NCBI RefSeq assembly: GCF_005869875.1
Contig: NZ_VAWG01000004.1
Location: 228,841-292,840 of the forward strand
Reading direction: 5' to 3'
From: Paenibacillus pinistramenti
GTDB lineage: Bacteria; Bacillota; Bacilli; Paenibacillales; Paenibacillaceae
Length of the DNA stretch: 64,000 nucleotides
Part shown: in pieces, positions 8,389-18,133 of the stretch
Position numbering within the stretch: the stretch's first letter is position 1
How the letters are laid out: every line of letters begins with the position of its first letter
Translations under genes and position numbers: made by a program
The notes under the pieces: generated by a model
Database searches by the model: none
Seen by the model: the letters and a program-made list of their open reading frames with translations, nothing else
What the model was told of the DNA's origin: nothing

Positions 8389-8664
8389 TTACTGCCGGCC
8401 GCTCAGCTTCTCCTGCGCCTGACGGATCATTTCGCGGACCATGGATCCGCCGATGGCGCCGCCGATTTTGCCGGCCTGCTCGGCGGTCAAATCGCCGTTG
8501 TCCCCATGCTTCAGCGGGACGCCAAGCGACTCGGCCACCTCGTATTTCACATTGTCCGGATGGGCCGGATCGACCTTGTAGCCTTCCTGGCGCATGGCCT
8601 CCGCCTTAAAATGCTGGAGTGCATGCTCCGTGCCGGGTGCTCTGCCGGATTTTCTTCTTGCCAT
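8389..8664 (-). CDS. Alpha/beta-type small acid-soluble spore protein
   Basis: A 91-residue protein whose C-terminal two thirds match the alpha/beta SASP pattern: YEVAESLGVPL (the germination-protease-type site E-x-A-x-E-L-G-V), then GDLTAEQAGKIGGAIGGSMVREMI. In spores these proteins coat the DNA and change its conformation, protecting it from UV and chemical damage. The N-terminal part (MARRKSGRAPGTEHALQHFK) is longer and more basic than in classical 60-70-residue SASPs. AAGGAGG precedes the ATG. It is a monocistronic gene with its own terminator and a forespore-like promoter upstream. Confidence 0.85.
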   Translation of the reverse strand: MARRKSGRAPGTEHALQHFKAEAMRQEGYKVDPAHPDNVKYEVAESLGVPLKHGDNGDLTAEQAGKIGGAIGGSMVREMIRQAQEKLSGRQ

Positions 8665-8700
8665 GCTGCATCAGCCTCCTTGACAGTAGGGATACAAGGG

Positions 8701-8731
8701 TAGCATGCCCGGATAGCCTAAACCCTATGCC
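8701..8731 (-). promoter_or_regulatory. Possible SigG forespore promoter of the SASP gene
   Basis: On the minus strand, GGCATA (8731-8726) and CATGCTA (8707-8701) are separated by 18 bp. This resembles the SigG pattern TGAATA-N17/18-CATACTA. It ends about 37 bp before the SASP start, as expected for a forespore-expressed gene. Confidence 0.5.
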
Positions 8732-8839
8732 AGAGGCGAGAAAGCGCATTGAAGCACTGCCCGACATCTGCCATAATTAAGGACAACTATTCGGGTTCCG
8801 CGCAGAATAAAGGATGAATGCAGAGGAGGATTTGTAATT

Positions 8840-9109
8840 ATGAAAGGGATTATTACCGTACTCGGCAAGGACAGAGTCGGCATTATTGCCAAGGTCTGCA
8901 CCTATCTTGCCAGCCAGAACGTCAACATTCTGGATATTTCCCAGACGATTATCCAGGGGTATTTCAATATGATGATGATCGTGGATATTTCTTCTCCGGC
9001 CAAGAGCTTCGAGGCGCTGGTAGAGGATCTCCAAGGGATCGGAGCGGAGCTGGGCGTGGAGATCAAGCTGCAGCACGAGGATATTTTTAATACCATGCAC
9101 CGGATTTAA
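8840..9109 (+). CDS. ACT domain protein, UPF0237 family
   Basis: An 89-residue stand-alone ACT domain beginning KGIITVLGKDRVGIIAKVCTYLA, the usual ligand-binding beta-alpha-beta start, then the NMMMIVDIS strand. ACT domains bind small ligands, mostly amino acids, and regulate metabolic enzymes. GAGGAGG lies 8 bases before ATG 8840. The next gene, 100 bp downstream, is its constant genomic partner of the PFL/UPF0210 family, so this protein is likely a regulatory or structural subunit of that protein. Confidence 0.88.
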   Translation: MKGIITVLGKDRVGIIAKVCTYLASQNVNILDISQTIIQGYFNMMMIVDISSPAKSFEALVEDLQGIGAELGVEIKLQHEDIFNTMHRI

Positions 9110-9121
9110 GGACAAACAGGC

Positions 9122-9160
9122 AGCAGGCAGTGGAAGCAGGCAGTGGAAGCACGCAGTGGA
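9122..9160 (+). repeat. 13-bp tandem repeat (AGCAGGCAGTGGA x3)
   Basis: Three direct copies at 9122-9134, 9135-9147 and 9148-9160 (the last with one change), in the gap between the ACT and PFL genes. No coding or regulatory role is visible. Confidence 0.85.
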
Positions 9161-9211
9161 GCGGGCAGCAGCCCGCGGGCCTGCTCGATTATGCAGCTTA
9201 GGAGGGTAACC

Positions 9212-10570
9212 ATGATAACAATTGGAGAAGTACAAGAAACGAACAAAATGATCCGGGAGATGAATCTGGATGTCCGCACCATTACGATGGGCATCAGCCT
9301 GATGGACTGCGCGCATTCGGATCTGGCGGTCTTTAACCGGAATATCTACGATAAAATTACAAGGCTGGCCGAGAAGCTGGTCAAGACTGGAGAAGATCTG
9401 GAGCGCCAGTTCGGCATTCCGATCATCAACAAACGGGTCTCGGTCACGCCGATCTCCATTGCCGCAGGCGGGCTCAGAACCGATTCTTATGTCCCGGTTG
9501 CCGAAACGCTGGAGAAAGCCGCGAGAGAAATCGGCGTCAACTTTATCGGCGGGTTCTCGGCGCTCGTGCATAAAGGCTTTACGGAGGGCGACCGCAGGCT
9601 GATCGACAGCATTCCGGAAGCGCTGGCCGTGACGGAGCGCATCTGCGCATCCGTAAATATCGGCTCCTCGCGCAGCGGCATCAACATGGATGCGGTGAAG
9701 CTGATGGGCGGCATCGTGAAGAAGACGGCGGAGCTTACGGCGGACCGCGATTCGGCGGGCTGCTCCAAGCTCGTCATCTTCTGCAACGCTGTGGAGGACA
9801 ACCCTTTTATGGCAGGGGCGTTCCACGGGGTCGGCGAGCCGGAGTGCGTCATTAACGTCGGCGTCAGCGGCCCCGGCGTTGTGAAGCGTGCTTTGGAGGA
9901 CGCCAAGGACAAAGATTTTGAAACGCTCTGCGAAACGATTAAACGCACCGCGTTCAAGGTGACCCGCGTCGGCCAGCTGGTGGCGCAGGAGACCTCCAAG
10001 CGGCTCGGCGTGCCGTTTGGCATTGTGGACCTGTCGCTTGCGCCGACGCCTGAGATCGGCGACTCGATTGCAGAGATTTTTCAGGTGATGGGCCTGGAAG
10101 AGGCGGGAGCACCGGGCACGACGGCAGCACTTGCCATCCTGAACGACAACGTGAAGAAAGGCGGCGTCATGGCGTCTTCCTACGTCGGCGGACTCAGCGG
10201 CGCGTTTATTCCAGTCAGCGAAGACCACGGCATGATTGAGGCGGTGCAGAAAGGCGCGCTGACCCTTGAAAAGCTTGAGGCCATGACCTGCGTCTGCTCG
10301 GTCGGCCTCGACATGATCGCCATTCCCGGCGACACCAGCGCCGCCACGATTTCGGGCATTATTGCCGACGAAGCCGCCATCGGCATGGTGAACAATAAGA
10401 CCACCGCTGTCCGCATCATTCCGGTCGTCGGCAAAGGGGTCGGCGAGATCGCCGAATTCGGCGGACTGCTGGGCTACGCGCCGGTTATGCCGGTGAGCGG
10501 CTTCAGCTGTGCCGGCTTTATCGACCGCGGCGGCCGCATTCCGGCGCCGATCCACAGCTTCAAGAACTGA
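9212..10570 (+). CDS. PFL family protein (UPF0210/DUF711)
   Basis: A 452-residue soluble protein from ATG 9212, eight bases after AGGAGGG; longer in-frame readings have no ribosome site. The family is conserved across Firmicutes and archaea, has a fold related to pyruvate formate-lyase/ribonucleotide reductase barrels and no established reaction. Visible conserved stretches include [49 protein letters not shown] and [17 protein letters not shown]. It is preceded by its ACT-domain partner and followed by a strong terminator, so the two form a two-gene operon. The function remains unknown. Confidence 0.9.
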   Translation: MITIGEVQETNKMIREMNLDVRTITMGISLMDCAHSDLAVFNRNIYDKITRLAEKLVKTGEDLERQFGIPIINKRVSVTPISIAAGGLRTDSYVPVAETLEKAAREIGVNFIGGFSALVHKGFTEGDRRLIDSIPEALAVTERICASVNIGSSRSGINMDAVKLMGGIVKKTAELTADRDSAGCSKLVIFCNAVEDNPFMAGAFHGVGEPECVINVGVSGPGVVKRALEDAKDKDFETLCETIKRTAFKVTRVGQLVAQETSKRLGVPFGIVDLSLAPTPEIGDSIAEIFQVMGLEEAGAPGTTAALAILNDNVKKGGVMASSYVGGLSGAFIPVSEDHGMIEAVQKGALTLEKLEAMTCVCSVGLDMIAIPGDTSAATISGIIADEAAIGMVNNKTTAVRIIPVVGKGVGEIAEFGGLLGYAPVMPVSGFSCAGFIDRGGRIPAPIHSFKN

Positions 10571-10592
10571 AGCTGGCGCCATGATATGAGCA

Positions 10593-10641
10593 AGAGCCGC
10601 TTTCGTTGCGATTAACGGATGCGGCTCTTCGGCTTTTTTTT
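10593..10641 (+). terminator. Terminator of the ACT-PFL operon
   Basis: AGAGCCGC (10593-10600) pairs with GCGGCTCT (10621-10628), followed by TCGGC and a run of eight T. Confidence 0.85.
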
Positions 10642-10831
10642 AGAAAAAACTCCCTACAGCATCGAATTAAAATAGGAAATTCAAAATTTTCGTCGAATTA
10701 TTGATATAGTTATCGTTTTTTTTCGGTAGTGAACTAAAGTGAATCAAACCAACAATTATCCGTCTAACCGGTTATATGTCATTTAAGCTCACCATGGCTA
10801 TCGCACAACAGACAAGGAGAGGAAGTGTATT

Positions 10832-13636
10832 GTGAAGGATCAGACCAGATATTCTCGACTTGCAGATATAACCAAACGGATTAACACCAGGCTGGAGCTG
10901 CGGGAGATGCTGCAGTATGTCACGGCTGCAATCTCTGAAGAGATTGTGCAGTGCGATTCGGTTGGGATCTATCTGCCGCAGGAGGATGGTGTATTCAGGG
11001 GCTACGTAGGTAAACCGGAACTGATCAATGGAATGACGCTGGACATGCATGTAGTAGACACCCAGTATGACCTGCTCGCCAAGGAGGTTATTGAGACCCA
11101 GAAGGCGATTTATATCCCGGATACGTCCAAGGATAACCGGCCTGACCCGAGGGCCGTGCAAGGCTTTCAGATCAAGTCGCTGCTAGGTTTGCCCATTTCC
11201 TATGAGCAAGAGCTGTACGGTCTTGTATTCCTCTTTGATTACGGCAATCCGATGAACCTGACGGAAGAGGAGATTCAAACGGTTGAAGCTTACGTCAATA
11301 TGGCAGCGGTTGCGATCCGCAATGCCAAGAATCTGACGCACAAAGAGAACCTGATCGCCGAGAAGCAGATGCTTCTGGACTTGACCCGGGATCTGTCCTT
11401 GTCCTCCAATTTGCAGGAGGTATTGGACAACTGCTTCACTTACGTGGGCAAAGTGCTGAAGAATGTCAATCCGGCCGTGCATCTTGTCGATCCGCTTGCC
11501 GAGCGCAGCATCCGTCCGGTCAGACTGAGCAAGGACAGCAACTGGTCGCAGGAAGAATGGATGGAGACGCACCAGGCGGTTAAATTCGACATGAGAAACG
11601 ACGCGCTGTTTCAGGAGGTTATGAGAACCAAGAAATCCCTGCTCGTATACGATGTCTGGGAAGATGAGCGGCCTAACCATGAGATGTGCAGAAGTTTCGG
11701 CATCCAGGCGATGTTCATGTTCCCGCTGATTTCGATGGGGGAAGTGCTTGGCGTCATCGCGGTTGTGGACTTTGAGAAGAGAGACAAGCGCTACTCGGAT
11801 GCGGACATTCAGCTGACCCAGTCAATTGTGGACGTTACGGCCTCCACGATCTCCAACCTGCTCTACCGGGAGAAGCAGGAGATCATCATCGAGGACCGCA
11901 CACTGGAAGTGCGGGAGAAGAACAAGGAGCTGGAGCGGGTGATCGCGGAGCTGCAGCAGATCAGCCGCGAGCGGGAGCTGATTCTGAACTCGGCAGGCGA
12001 AGGGATCTTCGGTCTGGATCTGGGGGGCAGAATCTCATTCTGCAACCCGGCTGCCGAGAATATGCTCGGGTTCGGGAAGGGCGAGCTGATCGGGCAATGC
12101 TATCACTTGATTTTTGGAGATAAGAACCTCGATCTGCTCAAATTCTCAGCCTCCGCTAACCGCGGATGGAACAATTTCCATCTGGAAGAATCCTTTTACC
12201 GCAAGGATGGAACCGAGCTTCCAGTTGAATACGTCATTTCCTCCATTCAGGAGGGCGACCGGATTGTGGGGGATGTGGTCACTTTCAAGGATATCACCCA
12301 ACGACGGCAGATGGAGGAGGAGATCCGCTACCATGCTTACTTTGACAGCATTACGGATCTGCCTAACCGGGTGCTGCTGAAGGACCGGCTGAGCCAGGGG
12401 ATCACTTATGCGCAGATGGACGGCAACAAGCTCGCGCTCCTGTACCTGGACCTTGACCGCTTCAAGCTTATCAATGATACGCTGGGCCACAGCTACGGCG
12501 ATCTGCTGCTGAAGGAGGTCGCGCACCGGCTCAGCTCCTGTGTGCCGAAGAATGCAACGGTGTCCCGGCAGGGCGGGGACGAGTTTACGATTTTTCTCCC
12601 CGACATTACGGGCAAGAGAGAAGTGCTTCGCATCGTCAATCAGGTCATCAGCGGCTTCTCCAAACCCTTTTACCTCGGTGAAAGTGAGAACTTCATCAAT
12701 GCAAGCATCGGGATCAGCATGTATCCGGAGAACGGGGAGACCAGCGAAGAGCTGATCAAGAATGCCGATACGGCGATGTACAAATCGAAGGAAATTTCGG
12801 GCAGCAGCTACCATTTCTTCAGCAGCGGCATGGATACACGGTCCCTGGAGAGCGTCAAAATTGAAAATGCCCTCTACAAGGCGCTGGATAACGGCGAAAT
12901 CGAAATCTATTACCAGCCGCAGATCGACTATCGGAGCCGGTCTCTCGTAGGAGTGGAGGCTCTGGTAAGGTGGAATCATCCGACCGAGGGTTTGATCGGG
13001 CCAAACGAGTTCATCCCAATTGCCGAGGAGACGGGGCTTATCATTCCGATAGGCGAATATGTGCTGAAGACGGCCTGCAGGCAGCTGAAGCAGTGGCATA
13101 ACATGGGGGCGCCGAAGATCAGCGTGTCGGTCAACCTCTCGGTCCGCCAGCTGGAGCAGAATAACTTGTTCTCCACGGTGAAGAACATTCTGAGGAAGGT
13201 TGATTTGTGCCCGTATTATCTGCACCTTGAGCTTACAGAGAACCAGATCATCAAGAATACCGAAATCACATTGAAGACGATGGAGCAGCTGCTGGGCCTG
13301 GGCGTTCAGATTGCGATCGATGATTTTGGAACCGGCTACTCGTCGCTCGGTTATCTGAAGAACTTCCCGATCAGTACGCTTAAGATTGATAAGTCCTTTG
13401 TTCAGGATCTGGGAAAAAGCGATACGACAGCGATTACGAATACGATTATCACCCTGGCGCAGAATTTGAAGCTGAACGTCATAGCCGAAGGGGTGGAAAC
13501 CCTGGAGCAGGCGGAGTTCCTGTCCACCAGGGCCTGCTATCTGATGCAGGGCTATTATTTCGGCCGTCCGATGACGGCTGATGGGATTGCTGGCGAGTTT
13601 TTGTCCATTCCCCAGCTTGAGCAGGGGATCCAATAA
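10832..13636 (+). CDS. GAF-GAF-PAS-GGDEF-EAL cyclic-di-GMP protein
   Basis: A 934-residue cytoplasmic protein. Two GAF domains (about 10-165 and 185-345) are followed by a coiled coil (about 350-378), a PAS domain (about 378-495), a GGDEF domain with intact RQGGDEF (581-585) and an EAL domain. The EAL domain has EALVRW (709-714), [22 protein letters not shown] and AEGVET. Both catalytic motifs are complete, so it could make as well as degrade c-di-GMP, with the GAF/PAS part choosing the direction. A GTG or ATG start is followed by [16 protein letters not shown]. It lies 27 bp before the TPP enzyme gene and may be co-transcribed with it. Confidence 0.92.
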   Translation: MKDQTRYSRLADITKRINTRLELREMLQYVTAAISEEIVQCDSVGIYLPQEDGVFRGYVGKPELINGMTLDMHVVDTQYDLLAKEVIETQKAIYIPDTSKDNRPDPRAVQGFQIKSLLGLPISYEQELYGLVFLFDYGNPMNLTEEEIQTVEAYVNMAAVAIRNAKNLTHKENLIAEKQMLLDLTRDLSLSSNLQEVLDNCFTYVGKVLKNVNPAVHLVDPLAERSIRPVRLSKDSNWSQEEWMETHQAVKFDMRNDALFQEVMRTKKSLLVYDVWEDERPNHEMCRSFGIQAMFMFPLISMGEVLGVIAVVDFEKRDKRYSDADIQLTQSIVDVTASTISNLLYREKQEIIIEDRTLEVREKNKELERVIAELQQISRERELILNSAGEGIFGLDLGGRISFCNPAAENMLGFGKGELIGQCYHLIFGDKNLDLLKFSASANRGWNNFHLEESFYRKDGTELPVEYVISSIQEGDRIVGDVVTFKDITQRRQMEEEIRYHAYFDSITDLPNRVLLKDRLSQGITYAQMDGNKLALLYLDLDRFKLINDTLGHSYGDLLLKEVAHRLSSCVPKNATVSRQGGDEFTIFLPDITGKREVLRIVNQVISGFSKPFYLGESENFINASIGISMYPENGETSEELIKNADTAMYKSKEISGSSYHFFSSGMDTRSLESVKIENALYKALDNGEIEIYYQPQIDYRSRSLVGVEALVRWNHPTEGLIGPNEFIPIAEETGLIIPIGEYVLKTACRQLKQWHNMGAPKISVSVNLSVRQLEQNNLFSTVKNILRKVDLCPYYLHLELTENQIIKNTEITLKTMEQLLGLGVQIAIDDFGTGYSSLGYLKNFPISTLKIDKSFVQDLGKSDTTAITNTIITLAQNLKLNVIAEGVETLEQAEFLSTRACYLMQGYYFGRPMTADGIAGEFLSIPQLEQGIQ

Positions 13637-13663
13637 ATTCTTGAAAGTGGAGGCTGGAGTCAG

Positions 13664-15313
13664 ATGAAAGCAGCGCGTTATGTATTGGAGTATTTGAAGA
13701 ACAACGGGGTTGAATATATTTTTGGAATTCCGGCGGGTTCCGTGAATGTCATCTTCGATGAGCTTTATGAGATGCCGGAAATTACACCGGTTGTCACCAA
13801 GCATGAAGGAGCGGCTTCTTACATGGCGGCTGCTTATGCCAAATATGCGAACAGACTCAGCGTATGTATCGGCTGCAGCGGGCCGGGCGGCACGAACCTG
13901 GTGACCGGCGCAGCCAATGCGATGCGGGAGCATCTGCCGGTGCTGTTTATTACCGGCGCGGTGCCGATAAATACCGTAGGGCTTAACGCTTCGCAGGAGC
14001 TGGATGCAGCACCGATCTTCGCTCCGGTTACCAAATACAGCGTGCGCGTCAGTGAGTCCAAAGATGTGCTGGCCGAGGTAGCCAAAGCGGTTCAAATCGC
14101 GGTGTCCGGCGTACCGGGCCCGGTTCACGTCGCGCTGCCCATTGACGTTCAGGCCGGACAAGTCGAGCATAAGGAGCTTCCAGCTCCTGCGGTCAGAAAA
14201 CCGGTGGTGCCCGATGCCGGAACGATCAGACGGGTTGCGGAAGAGCTGGCTAAACGGGAGAACGGCATCATCATGGCCGGCCAAGGGGTCAGAGGCTCCG
14301 TAGCTGAATTGATTGAGCTGGCGGAGATGCTGAACTGGCCAATCGTTACGACGCCGGTAGCGAAAGGTTACCTGACAGAGGATCATCCGCTGAATGCGGG
14401 CGTGTTTGGCTTCGCCGGCCATGAATCAGCTTCGAATCTGATCAACACAGAGGTGCCGAATCAGGCCCTGCTGGTGATCGGCTCCAGCCTTGGAGAGACA
14501 GCAACGAACAACTACAACGGCAATTTGAACAAAGGCCGGTTTACGATTCAGATGGATTTTGACCCGACTGTATTTAACCGCAAATATCCGGTGGACATAC
14601 CGGTGCTTGGCGATATTAGCCTCAGCCTGATGTTCCTGATCGACGAGCTGCGTGCGATGGGGCTTTCGAGGAAGGAAGAGGGCGAGCTGCGGAAGGTGGA
14701 CAAGCCGGAGCCGCATATCCTGACGGACGAATACAACACGAAAAATGTCTTCACCGCGCTGCAAAACAGCCTGCCGGCCAACACCCGCTACACGGTGGAT
14801 ATCGGTGAATTTATGTCTTACGTCATTCATTACATGCATGTCGTGGACAGCCACAGCTTTGACATCAACGTCCACTTCGGCGCGATGGGCAGCGGCATCA
14901 GCTCGGCGATCGGCGCGAAGCTTGCTGATCCGGAGCGCCCTGTAGTGAGCCTTACCGGTGACGGCTGCTTCTTCATGCACGGCATGGAGATTCTGACGGC
15001 CAAAGAGTACAATCTGCCGATTCTGTTCGTCGTGATGAACAACGCCCGCCTTGGCATGGTGTATCACGGCCATAACCTGCAGTACAAGCGGACCCATGCT
15101 TCGTTTGACCAGCAGGAGACTAACATTGCGGCCATGGCAGCGGCGATGGGCCTGCCGTCCTTCCGCGTAAGCAGCCTGGAGGATCTGAATGATGACTTCC
15201 TCAAAGGCTTTGCGGAGCTGAGCGGCCCGGCCGTTCTGGAGGTTGCCCTTAAGGACAACAGCATCCCGCCGATGGGCGACCGGGTGAAATTCCTTTCTTC
15301 TTTTGGAAAATAA
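13664..15313 (+). CDS. Thiamine diphosphate-dependent enzyme, acetolactate synthase/pyruvate oxidase-like
   Basis: A 549-residue member of the pyruvate-oxidase/acetolactate-synthase superfamily. The pyrimidine-binding N-terminal domain has the catalytic Glu48 in VVTKHEGAASYMA. A central domain has IIMAGQGVRGS, and the PP-binding domain has GDGCFFMHG (GDG at 432-434) and NN about 27 residues later, the classical TPP/Mg motif. It acts on 2-oxo acids such as pyruvate, but the exact reaction cannot be fixed. The absence of a small regulatory subunit next door argues against the biosynthetic acetolactate synthase of branched-chain amino acids. GGAG precedes the ATG; a terminator follows. Confidence 0.85.
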   Translation: MKAARYVLEYLKNNGVEYIFGIPAGSVNVIFDELYEMPEITPVVTKHEGAASYMAAAYAKYANRLSVCIGCSGPGGTNLVTGAANAMREHLPVLFITGAVPINTVGLNASQELDAAPIFAPVTKYSVRVSESKDVLAEVAKAVQIAVSGVPGPVHVALPIDVQAGQVEHKELPAPAVRKPVVPDAGTIRRVAEELAKRENGIIMAGQGVRGSVAELIELAEMLNWPIVTTPVAKGYLTEDHPLNAGVFGFAGHESASNLINTEVPNQALLVIGSSLGETATNNYNGNLNKGRFTIQMDFDPTVFNRKYPVDIPVLGDISLSLMFLIDELRAMGLSRKEEGELRKVDKPEPHILTDEYNTKNVFTALQNSLPANTRYTVDIGEFMSYVIHYMHVVDSHSFDINVHFGAMGSGISSAIGAKLADPERPVVSLTGDGCFFMHGMEILTAKEYNLPILFVVMNNARLGMVYHGHNLQYKRTHASFDQQETNIAAMAAAMGLPSFRVSSLEDLNDDFLKGFAELSGPAVLEVALKDNSIPPMGDRVKFLSSFGK

Positions 15314-15366
15314 TAAAGAGCTCTTCCTTTCAAACTAGCAATTCTGCATTTTCGCATGTAAAAATA

Positions 15367-15413
15367 ACAGCAGCTGCGGACAGAAATTAAGTCCCTCAGC
15401 TGCTGTTATTTTT
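15367..15413 (+). terminator. Bidirectional terminator between convergent genes
   Basis: AACAGCAGCTG (15367-15377) and CAGCTGCTGTT (15398-15408) form a perfect 11-bp stem. T-runs lie on both outer sides. Confidence 0.8.
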
Positions 15414-15933
15414 ATTGCCTTTTTGCTGCGCTGTCCGCAGGCTTGGCGCTGCTGTCCTGTCCTTTTCTATAGAACCAGATATAAAATTGGCGGGAAAGGA
15501 AGAAGGTAATGAGCAGCGAGATCCAGGTCCAATACCAGGTCCAATGAACATAGTGAACCAAACGGGTATGCTTCTCCAGCATAGATTCAATGAACGACAT
15601 CCAGCTGGGAAAGAACAGGTACCACAGAAGCCTGCGTGTAAAGCTGCGGCCAACCGGGAATCTCAGATTAAACACTACACATACCGCCGGGAAGATGAAA
15701 TATTCAAAGGAAAAGCTGCTGCGGGACGCATAGGCGAATTCCCTGACCGGATATTCGAGTAATCCCAGCTCAACGACGATAAAGCCCAAGAGCCAGGTTA
15801 ACACCTGCTTGAACATAAAGATTAACATGGCTTCCCGGATTTGATGCCTGGGGATTGCTAGAATCAGCATCACGATGGTGAGCGCCCATATGAGTGCCAG
15901 TACGAAAAAATTTAGATTAATATTTATCAGCAT
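15412..15933 (-). CDS. CBO0543-like small membrane protein
   Basis: A 173-residue protein with about five hydrophobic segments. The segments include FFVLALIWALTIVMLILAI, QVLTWLLGFIVVELGLL, FEYFIFPAVCVVFNL, LLWYLFFPSWMSFIESMLE and WISLLITFFL, and a basic-polar tail follows. The motif FPSWMSFIESMLEKHTRLVHY followed by W-T-W-Y-W-T-W is characteristic of the CBO0543 family of Clostridia and Bacilli, whose role is unknown. It is monocistronic and shares a terminator with the convergent TPP gene. Confidence 0.7.
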   Translation of the reverse strand: MLININLNFFVLALIWALTIVMLILAIPRHQIREAMLIFMFKQVLTWLLGFIVVELGLLEYPVREFAYASRSSFSFEYFIFPAVCVVFNLRFPVGRSFTRRLLWYLFFPSWMSFIESMLEKHTRLVHYVHWTWYWTWISLLITFFLSRQFYIWFYRKGQDSSAKPADSAAKRQ

Positions 15934-16064
15934 CGATCACCATCACCCGAAGGCTCCTTCTGTATAGGAATAAATGCAGTATTCCCTGAATACAGCGGCA
16001 TAATTCTTGAGCCTGCCCAAGCTTTCGGTTTGTACGGCTAGCGGAAAATTATAAATTCATAAAA

Positions 16065-16853
16065 TTATAAGTCCATATACCCCACACGCAGCGTCTGGAT
16101 AATGGCGCCCATCGTCTGGCCCTTGAAGGCATCCGGAACCGGCTGGCCGTCCGGCTGCGCATAATAGAAGCTTTCAGCACCAGCTCCGTCCGCTGTTTCG
16201 GAGGTGTAGCCCAGTCCGGCCAGCTTGCTGCGGAGCTCGTGTGGCAGGCTGTTTAAGCCCGTATGCTCTGTAAAATAACGCGTAGGCGATACCCGGACAT
16301 CCACATCGCCTGCCCCTGTCCATACCAGCACGAGGTCGCGGTCATTCCGGACGATCCACTGGCCTTTGGAATGCAGGGAAATGCGGCACTGCCCCAGGCC
16401 GGCAATCGCGTCCAGGTTCACGCCGAACACGGCATTTATGGCTTGTCGAAGCTCAGCCCCGCTTGTCCACGCTTCTGCGGACATTACCGCCAGCTGCTTG
16501 TCCATTGCGGCTCCGGGGTCAATCAGAGAGAGTGCGGGTGCAGCCGTATTCTCTGCTGCTGCAGCCAGCTCCGGTTCAGCGGCCAGTACTGGAACCTGCT
16601 GCAGACTGATGCCGAAGACCGCCTCAACGATCTGAAATAAGACGGCGCTGCTGATCGTCCCTTCCCAGTTCAGCAGGAATTTGTCCATGACTTCCGTTTT
16701 GTCCATCACTTCCGCTATGTTCATAACTTCCGTTTTGCTCGGGCGGCTGCCTAAATCGGCTAACATATCTGCGATCATATTTTTGATTGCAGCTCTGTCT
16801 TTATCGTTGATTGTACCGCTGACTGCATTGTTAATTGTAACCTTCTCCGTCAC
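16065..16853 (-). CDS. Uncharacterised protein with two VFG repeats
   Basis: A 262-residue soluble protein that I do not recognise. It begins with GTG 16853, eight bases after GAGGAG. The N-terminal third is polar with EVMNIAEVMDKTEVMDK, a near-duplicate 7-residue run. Two related segments, FQIVEAVFGISLQQV and RQAINAVFGVNLDAI, frame an Ala/Glu-rich linker and suggest an internal duplication. The C-terminal part (CRISLHSKGQWIVRNDRDLVLVWTG) is predicted beta-rich. There is no signal peptide or membrane segment. It sits alone between single-gene units on the same strand. Confidence 0.6.
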   Translation of the reverse strand: MTEKVTINNAVSGTINDKDRAAIKNMIADMLADLGSRPSKTEVMNIAEVMDKTEVMDKFLLNWEGTISSAVLFQIVEAVFGISLQQVPVLAAEPELAAAAENTAAPALSLIDPGAAMDKQLAVMSAEAWTSGAELRQAINAVFGVNLDAIAGLGQCRISLHSKGQWIVRNDRDLVLVWTGAGDVDVRVSPTRYFTEHTGLNSLPHELRSKLAGLGYTSETADGAGAESFYYAQPDGQPVPDAFKGQTMGAIIQTLRVGYMDL

Positions 16854-16942
16854 TTCTTCATCTCCTCATACTCACTCTTCAGAATCCCCCATCCCATCTA
16901 GGGGAATATCCCAATTTGGATTTATCATAACGGGATCACGGC

Positions 16943-16972
16943 AAAAAAGCCACCCGGAGGGCGGCTGGTTCA
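16943..16972 (-). terminator. Terminator of the FemAB/GNAT-like gene
   Basis: On the minus strand AGCCGCCC-TCC-GGGTGGCT is followed by TTTTTT. It lies about 30 bp beyond the stop at 16995. Confidence 0.8.
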
Positions 16973-16994
16973 TCATTTATTGCGCACAGCCAAG

Positions 16995-17951
16995 TCAGCT
17001 CAGCTTCATCCGGCTGCTTCCCCAATCGTATCCGCTTCTGAGGATTCCCTTCAGGCTCGGCCTGCGGATGAAATAGTAAGGGACAAGCTCGGCTCCCCAG
17101 GGCGCTTTGGATTTGGCGACCGCCGGAATATTGGCTCCGGCAAAGTCGAAGCTGGTGCAGCCAAGGCGGGACAGATCCTCAAAGACGAAGCTTTGAGAGA
17201 ACTGGACAACCCCGCTGGAGAGGTGCGCGCTTTTGCTGCCGGCAACCCACCCCAGGGTCATGCCGTTATCCAGCGCGAGAACAACGCTTGCGCTTGCCGG
17301 CTCTCCGTCCGGGGCGTAGCAGACATAGCAGCGGAGGGCCTTGTCGCCCAGCAGTTCTCTGGCCAGCTCCAGATCCTCCTTCGTCAGCTGGTGGCTGAAG
17401 CCCTTCCGGCTTTCCGTTTCGTCCAGACAGGCGGCGACATCGGCCATCCGGGCCGTCAGTTCCGTCCGGTAGCCCATGCCGGCGGCTTTTCGGATTTTTC
17501 CGCGGATCTCCGAGCTTGCATCTCCCAGGACAAAGGGCAGCTTCAGCTGGTACGTGTACTTGATGCCGACCTGAAAGCCGGCCCACAGGAATGGGCGCAT
17601 ATCCGTAATGTCCGGGGGAAACACTATGCCTGCCGTACCCATGTTGGCTTTGAAGTCCCCGATCATCAGCTCTGCGGTCTCATGCCAGCGGCTGCTCTGT
17701 TTGTGGGCTTTGGAGGCAGCCCCGCTGCAGAAAGATATGAAGTGGTAGGCGTTGAGCGGCGGCAGATACCACTTTCCTCTTTTTCCCTCGAAAAATATAG
17801 CCTCACCGTAATAATCCGAATCCCCGCTCTGGAACCTGCGGATGACATACGGGCAGCCCCACTTCAGCCGGTTAAACTCAGCCCAGTTCAGCAGATCTGA
17901 TGTTTTGTCCGAGGCCGCGGCATAGTTTGTCCAAAACTCCTGTGCCGTCAT
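16995..17951 (-). CDS. FemAB/GNAT-fold acyltransferase-like protein
   Basis: A 318-residue protein with AAGGAG before its ATG. The C-terminal half looks like a GNAT fold of the FemAB/Acetyltransf_6 type: the strand YVCYAPDGEPASASVVLAL, the GWVAGS turn and FDFAGANIPAVAKSKAPWGAELVPYY. The last matches the FDFxG...FKxxFG motif by which such proteins close their active site. Members transfer acyl or aminoacyl groups to cell-wall or polysaccharide precursors. It lies next to a beta-helix protein and the polysaccharide cluster but on the opposite strand. The substrate is unknown and the assignment is by motif only. Confidence 0.6.
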   Translation of the reverse strand: MTAQEFWTNYAAASDKTSDLLNWAEFNRLKWGCPYVIRRFQSGDSDYYGEAIFFEGKRGKWYLPPLNAYHFISFCSGAASKAHKQSSRWHETAELMIGDFKANMGTAGIVFPPDITDMRPFLWAGFQVGIKYTYQLKLPFVLGDASSEIRGKIRKAAGMGYRTELTARMADVAACLDETESRKGFSHQLTKEDLELARELLGDKALRCYVCYAPDGEPASASVVLALDNGMTLGWVAGSKSAHLSSGVVQFSQSFVFEDLSRLGCTSFDFAGANIPAVAKSKAPWGAELVPYYFIRRPSLKGILRSGYDWGSSRMKLS

Positions 17952-18133
17952 TTTTATTGATTAGCTCCTTGTCGTGAAATTTTATTCTCTCTCGGGCCAG
18001 TGTCATGCTTGTCTGCCTAAAAGATATTCGCCGTGCCAAATATTTATTCCATTACATAGATTGGCAGGAAGATTTAATAGTTTGGCTGACAGGCTGCAGC
18101 AAGTCTATCAGGCGACAAGGGAGTGTGGCGAAA

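Noticed and set aside
9122..9160. Tandem repeats considered as a CRISPR array
   Set aside because: The units are directly adjacent without spacers and only three copies exist. The same holds for the other tandem repeats in the window; no cas genes are present.
8777..10582. 601-residue open frame on the minus strand opposite the ACT and PFL genes
   Set aside because: It is an antisense shadow of two well-supported plus-strand genes, rich in Arg/His/Ala, without motifs or a ribosome site.
12146..14422. 758-residue open frame on the minus strand
   Set aside because: Shadow of the GGDEF-EAL and TPP enzyme genes, which have full sets of catalytic motifs on the plus strand.
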